Shown here piece after piece: positions 6,080 to 9,174 of a stretch of 9,174 bases of DNA. The notes beneath the pieces were generated by a model. The model saw only the letters and a list, made by a program, of their open reading frames with translations, did no database searches and was not told the DNA's origin. Numbering within the stretch: the stretch's first letter is position 1; every line of letters starts with the position of its first letter. Origin of the DNA: UBA7672 sp034439955. GTDB lineage: Bacteria > Pseudomonadota > Alphaproteobacteria > Caulobacterales > Hyphomonadaceae. The translations under genes and the position numbers were made by a program. The stretch covers positions 1 to 9,174 of the forward strand of contig JAWXBJ010000009.1 in NCBI GenBank assembly GCA_034439955.1. The letters are read 5' to 3'.

Positions 6080-7242
6080 GACAGCCTGCCCGCGAAATCC
6101 TGGTAGCCGAAGCGTTTCACGACCTCGTAGCGTCCATCCTCATGCAGCAGGGCGAGGTCCGGCAGGGGCGCGCCGTTGAATGTGTTGTTCTTGACGAACG
6201 AGTATTGCGCCATGTCGAGGAAGACGATCCGGTCGCCGGGGGCGAGGGGTTTGTCGAACGAGTATTCGCCGATGACATCGCCGGTCATGCAGGTCTTGCC
6301 GCCGAGGATATAGGTGTGCGCCTTCTCGCCCGGCTGTCCGGCGCCGTGTATCTGCGGCCGGTAGGGGACTTCCAGCACGTCGGGCATGTGGCAACTGGCC
6401 GAGGCGTCGAGAATGCCAAGGTGCGCGCCGTTGCGATGCGTGTCGACGACGGTCGAGACGAGATAACCGGCATCGACGATCAGCCCTCCGCCGGGTTCGA
6501 GATAGACCTCGACATCAAAGCGGGCGCGGAACGCCCTTAGCGCGGCGATCAGCTTGCCGACGTCATAGCCGGGCTTGTTGATGAAGTGGCCGCCGCCGAA
6601 ATTGACGGCCTTCACGCGCGCGACATGGGCGGCGAAATGCGTGGCGATGTGGTCGATCAGGCCGATCGAACCTTCATGCTTCGACTCGCAGAGAGCGTGG
6701 GCGTGGAGCGTGTGGACGCTGCTCCAGTCGACGGCGCCAAGTTCGGACGGGATTTCACCGAAGCGCGAATTGGGGGCGCAGGGATCGTAGAGCGCGCCTC
6801 CGAGGGTGGCGTTGGAATAGCCCGGATTGATGCGCAGGCCGACGGCGTGGCCCTGGGCGGATGCGCACTCGCCGAAGCGGGCCAGCTGGCAGGCCGAGTT
6901 GAAATAGACATGGGTGGCGACGCCGTTGAGCGCGGTTAATTCCGCATCGGTGTAGGCGGGGGAGTAGCAGTGGACTTCCTTGGGCGTCCCGCCATCCTTG
7001 GCGCCGAACGTCTCGTGAGCGAGACGCGCCTCGTATTCGCCGCTCGCGGTCGTGCCGTCGAGAAGGTCGCGCATGTAGGGGAAGGCCGCCGGCATGGCGA
7101 ATGATTTGGTGGCGAGAAGGAGTTTGGCGCCGGCCTCCCTGCGGATGCGGTCGGCGACGGCGAGGTTGGCGCGCAGGCGTCCGATATCGATGACATAGGC
7201 GGGCGTGGCGATGGAGGGGGGGATGGGCCCGGGACCGCTCAT
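6076..7242 (-). CDS. nspC: Carboxynorspermidine/carboxyspermidine decarboxylase
   Basis: A 388-aa fold-III PLP decarboxylase that removes the carboxyl group from carboxynorspermidine or carboxyspermidine to give norspermidine or spermidine; related enzymes also serve homospermidine routes. The family signatures are all present: TPAYVID near the start, PLP lysine K46 in LLATKSFA, GTTASGEYEARLA at 63-75, HALCE at 182-186, NFGGGHF at 214-220, EPGGG at 249-253 and GGKTCMTGD at 314-322 with the catalytic cysteine C318. FLDMAQYSFVKNNTFNG then follows at 341-357. I take the ATG at 7242, preceded by GAAGCGAGC; a GTG at 7278 would add 12 residues. The usual partner, a saccharopine-dehydrogenase-like carboxyspermidine dehydrogenase, is not in this window. 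The gene follows vapC by 79 bp and overlaps the GNAT gene by 4 bp. A truncated divergent copy lies at 8332-8532. Confidence 0.95.
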   Translation of the reverse strand: MSGPGPIPPSIATPAYVIDIGRLRANLAVADRIRREAGAKLLLATKSFAMPAAFPYMRDLLDGTTASGEYEARLAHETFGAKDGGTPKEVHCYSPAYTDAELTALNGVATHVYFNSACQLARFGECASAQGHAVGLRINPGYSNATLGGALYDPCAPNSRFGEIPSELGAVDWSSVHTLHAHALCESKHEGSIGLIDHIATHFAAHVARVKAVNFGGGHFINKPGYDVGKLIAALRAFRARFDVEVYLEPGGGLIVDAGYLVSTVVDTHRNGAHLGILDASASCHMPDVLEVPYRPQIHGAGQPGEKAHTYILGGKTCMTGDVIGEYSFDKPLAPGDRIVFLDMAQYSFVKNNTFNGAPLPDLALLHEDGRYEVVKRFGYQDFAGRLS

Positions 7243-7321
7243 GCTCGCTTCAACTTCTTCAACGCGCAGGCCCGCCACACGGAGATGCGCTGGATCCGGG
7301 TCGCTGGGGCTCCGTCCACGG

Positions 7322-7720
7322 CTACGCCAACAGACGCATGCCGGCTTCAGAGACCGCGCCAGAATCGAACGTCACAACCTCGCTGGCCCCGGCGAGTCTT
7401 GCCGTCTCCACAATCAGCGCGTCCGCGAATTCGACTGCCTGGGCGTGTGAGTATTTTGCAAGAGCGCGATAGGCGGCCTCTGAATTTTCGACCACCAGGT
7501 CGGCCGAGCCCAGGAAGCCTTCGACGGCCGCCGCGACGTCTTCGCGCGACGCCCTGTAAGCGCGCGCCAGCACCCAGCTTACCTCGGCCAGAACGACCGC
7601 GCTGATAAAGCCCGGACGCTCCCGCGTCAGGCGACCCATAAACCGCGTCGCGACCGGCGACTGTATAGGATCATCCTGAACGAGAAAGCGGATAAGGACA
7701 TTCGTATCGATGCCGATCAT
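7322..7720 (-). CDS. vapC: PIN-domain toxin, VapC family
   Basis: A 132-aa PIN-domain ribonuclease toxin; VapC enzymes typically cut tRNA or rRNA and are blocked by the cognate antitoxin. The four acidic metal-binding residues are visible: D5 (in GIDTNVLIRF), E46 (in LAEVSWVL), D100 (in FADALI) and D119 (in TFDS). T6 and N7 complete the N-terminal motif. Length is normal for the family and nothing suggests decay. The ATG overlaps the antitoxin stop as ATGA (7717-7720), so it is translated by coupling. It ends 79 bp upstream of nspC in the same orientation, so read-through into nspC is possible. Confidence 0.93.
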   Translation of the reverse strand: MIGIDTNVLIRFLVQDDPIQSPVATRFMGRLTRERPGFISAVVLAEVSWVLARAYRASREDVAAAVEGFLGSADLVVENSEAAYRALAKYSHAQAVEFADALIVETARLAGASEVVTFDSGAVSEAGMRLLA

Positions 7721-7956
7721 ACACCGCGCGCTCCGCTGACGATCGCCTTGTCCATTTCTTCCAGGGAAACGGGCTTGCGAGGTTTAGCAAGCAGCCCCTC
7801 TAATCGTGTCGCGGGAAGCGCCGCGGGCATGAGTGCAAAATTGCCATCGTCCATCCGCACGAAGGTGATCCGGTCGCCCGGGCCCACGCCCAAGGCAAGG
7901 CGCACTTCCCTCGGGAGCGTAAGCTGGCTTTTCGATGTCAATGTCGCGATGGCCAC
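7717..7956 (-). CDS. vapB: AbrB/MazE-type antitoxin
   Basis: A 79-aa antitoxin. Residues 1-47 form an AbrB/SpoVT swapped-hairpin DNA-binding domain (TLTSKSQLTLPREVRLALGV, then GDRITFVRMDDG). The C-terminal part (about 48-79, ending MDKAIVSGARGV) should wrap the toxin. Start: GTG at 7954-7956, supported by a perfect AAGGAGG (complement of 7963-7969) 6 bases away. It is the first gene of the vapBC pair, and its promoter region carries inverted repeats that could be its own operator, as expected for autoregulated antitoxins. Confidence 0.93.
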   Translation of the reverse strand: MAIATLTSKSQLTLPREVRLALGVGPGDRITFVRMDDGNFALMPAALPATRLEGLLAKPRKPVSLEEMDKAIVSGARGV

Positions 7957-7965
7957 CCAGTGCCT

Positions 7966-7982
7966 CCTTACAAGGAGTAAGG
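7966..7982. promoter_or_regulatory. Inverted repeat, probable vapBC operator
   Basis: CCTTAC (7966-7971) and GTAAGG (7977-7982) are perfect 6-bp arms around 5 bases. They overlap a second palindrome, CTCCTT-AC-AAGGAG (7964-7977), which includes the vapB ribosome binding site. A further GTAAG at 7989-7993 lies 12 bases after the one at 7977-7981. Given the predicted -10 at 7986-7991, the repeat covers the expected transcription start, a fitting place for autorepression by an AbrB-type antitoxin. The palindromes are certain; the operator role is inferred. Confidence 0.55.
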
Positions 7983-7985
7983 CGG

Positions 7986-8014
7986 AACGTAAGACGCATG
8001 CGGAGGTCGGTCAA
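7986..8014 (-). promoter_or_regulatory. Sigma70-like promoter for vapBC
   Basis: On the - strand, TTGACC (complement of 8009-8014) is separated by exactly 17 bases from TACGTT (complement of 7986-7991). The -35 matches the consensus at 5 of 6 positions and the -10 at 4 of 6. Transcription would start near 7979, about 23 bases before the vapB GTG. Confidence 0.6.
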
Positions 8015-8034
8015 GTCGCCGCATCGACGCAATC

Positions 8035-8333
8035 GGCACACACGCGAAGCGCGAGGATGGCGCCTGGGTCGATTCCGGCGAGGACGACGCCGCCATCGTC
8101 GCCATGCTCGACCGCAACAAGAACGCCTACGGCATTCTCGGATATTCCTTCCTCGAGGCGAATGGCGAGCGCATCCAGGCGGCCGCAATCAACGGCGCCG
8201 AGCCGACCTTTGAGACCATCGACTCGGGCGAATACAAGCTGTCGCGCCCGCTCTATTTCTACATAAAGTCGTCGCATCTCTCGCGCCTGCCAGCGATCAG
8301 CGAGTATGCGCGCGAATTCCTGTCGGAGGCCGC
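8035..8333 (+). pseudogene. pstS: Internal fragment of a PstS-type phosphate-binding protein
   Basis: In the frame containing 8104, the translation from about GTHAKREDGAWVDSGEDD through NAYGILGYSFLEANGERI and INGAEPTFETIDSGEYKLSR to PLYFYIKSSH and EYAREFLSE is typical of the second lobe of periplasmic phosphate-binding PstS proteins. Only about 98 residues remain. The signal peptide and the whole first lobe are missing upstream, where a stop codon (7990-7992) and the vapBC promoter lie, and the C-terminus is cut off at about 8333 by the inverted nspC fragment. The frame stays open to 8580 by chance through that fragment. It has no start signal and is almost certainly not functional. Confidence 0.8.
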
Positions 8334-8532
8334 CGCTGGCGGTGGTGCCGTCGAGATAGGGCGCGAGATGCGGAAAGGCCGCCGGCATGGCGAAGGCTTT
8401 CGTCGCCAGCAACACCTTCGCGCCAGCCTCGCGCCGGATTCGTATCGGGGCGGCCATGTTGGCCTTCAGCCTGGCGACATCGATCACATAGGCGGGCGTT
8501 GCGATGTCCGAGGGGAGAGGCGAGGACGTCAT
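8332..8532 (-). pseudogene. nspC: 5' fragment of a second nspC
   Basis: From the ATG at 8532 the translation (MTSSPLPSDIATPAYVID…, …LLATKAFAMPAAFP…, …LDGTTASG) matches the first ~68 residues of the intact NspC. By hand count 44 of 59 aligned residues are identical, including the PLP lysine. Similarity stops right after TTASG, where the sequence passes into the antisense of the pstS fragment; the frame then runs on without meaning to 8011. All later catalytic motifs are lost, so it cannot be an enzyme. About 75% identity means it is an old paralogue or a fragment of foreign origin, not a fresh duplication of the gene at 6076-7242. Confidence 0.85.
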
Positions 8533-8656
8533 GGCTTGTCCTCAACGTTTGCAACGCGCGAGCCTGCTCGAATGCGGTGATGCTGTAAATCGGCGCCGCT
8601 CTCAAGTGGCGCGCGCTTGCCGCGGATGCAATGCGGGGGAAGGCGCCCGCGCCGGT

Positions 8657-9174
8657 TCAGCGCCAGGCCGGCGCCGAGGCGTCGGCCTCCACGGCGCGCA
8701 TATAACCTGGGCGGGCGCGGGCGGCGGCAAGATATCGCCGCGCATTGGGGCCGAACCCGTGGCCAAGGCCGACCACCCCGTCGGCGAGGTGCAACGCATA
8801 GAGAACCGCGATGTCGGCGATGGAAAAGCGGTCGCCGCAAAGCCATGTCCGGTCGGCCAGCGCGGTCTCGACCGCCTTCAGCCGGCCGAAGAACCATTTT
8901 TCATAATCGTCGGCGGCTTGGGACAAGCGCCGCTCCGGCGGCTCGAGCTGGCGATAGCGCAGCACGATGGTCTGGGGAAAGGTCAGCGTCGCGTCCGAAA
9001 AAAACAGCCAGTTGAGGAAGGCCGGATAGTCCGGCTCGTCCGGGCCGAGCGTCAGCGGCGTGGGGCCGTGGCGGGTCGCCAGGTAAAAGCAGATCGCGGT
9101 CGATTCGGTCATCCGGACATCCCCTCCCTGCGCATCGCCGATCAGGTACGGAATGGTGCCCAGGGGGTTGATGG
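8657..9174 (-). CDS. Glutathione S-transferase, 5' end outside window
   Basis: 171 residues are visible, and the frame remains open to the window edge, so roughly 30-50 N-terminal residues (including the catalytic serine/cysteine/tyrosine region) are missing. What remains includes the end of the thioredoxin-like domain, INPLGTIPYLI with the cis-proline, and TESTAI, where E-S binds the glutathione gamma-glutamyl group. The all-helical C-terminal domain follows, with WLCGDRFSIADIAVLYAL carrying the conserved S-x-x-D N-capping box. An ATG at 9112 is internal and is not the true start, because the NPLG and ES motifs would be split from their domain. It is a cytosolic detoxification-type enzyme; the subclass and substrate cannot be told. 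It shows no clear functional link with the polyamine genes. Confidence 0.9.
   Translation of the reverse strand, partial: INPLGTIPYLIGDAQGGDVRMTESTAICFYLATRHGPTPLTLGPDEPDYPAFLNWLFFSDATLTFPQTIVLRYRQLEPPERRLSQAADDYEKWFFGRLKAVETALADRTWLCGDRFSIADIAVLYALHLADGVVGLGHGFGPNARRYLAAARARPGYMRAVEADASAPAWR

Noticed and set aside
8011..8532. 173-aa protein from the nspC fragment start
   Set aside because: Only the first ~68 residues match NspC; the remainder is the antisense of the pstS fragment and has no protein-like pattern.
8533..8656. Possible gene or promoter between the nspC fragment and the GST gene
   Set aside because: About 120 bp with no recognisable domain or convincing promoter. The frame ending at 8529 is mostly antisense or shadow of the GST region.

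Overview
The window comes from a GC-rich bacterium, most likely an alphaproteobacterium. The reasons are strong G/C third-position bias, intergenic palindromic repeats of the 'GTCATTC…CCCGGGAATCT' kind common in that class, a speF-like leader in front of an ornithine decarboxylase, and a carboxynorspermidine decarboxylase for spermidine or homospermidine synthesis. No genus is claimed.

Layout: 1-558 holds no recognisable gene but is packed with short palindromes and repeats. About 496-700 looks like a conserved regulatory leader with short upstream ORFs, followed on the + strand by a fold-III PLP ornithine/lysine-type decarboxylase (678-1997). Convergent to it on the - strand is a translationally coupled pair: a 655-aa protein of unknown function with a C-terminal two-helix membrane anchor (2565-4532), then a GuaD/TadA-type deaminase (2026-2568), joined by an ATGA overlap. 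A 608-bp repeat-rich spacer (4533-5140) follows. Next comes a second - strand unit read from high to low coordinates: antitoxin and PIN toxin (vapB 7717-7956, vapC 7322-7720, ATGA overlap), then nspC (6076-7242) and a GNAT-like protein (5141-6079, GTGA overlap with nspC). Upstream of vapBC is a small gene graveyard. There an internal piece of a PstS-type phosphate-binding protein (about 8035-8333, +) is butted tail to tail against the 5' third or less of a second, divergent nspC (about 8332-8532, -). A 5'-truncated (window edge) glutathione S-transferase closes the window (8657-9174, -).

The unifying theme is polyamine metabolism. The decarboxylase would make putrescine (or cadaverine), and NspC would decarboxylate carboxy(nor)spermidine to the triamine. 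The partner dehydrogenase normally paired with NspC is absent here. The speF-like leader suggests the first step is feedback regulated. The most novel candidates are the leader with its nested upstream ORFs and the uncharacterised membrane protein-deaminase pair; the function of that pair cannot be settled from sequence alone.
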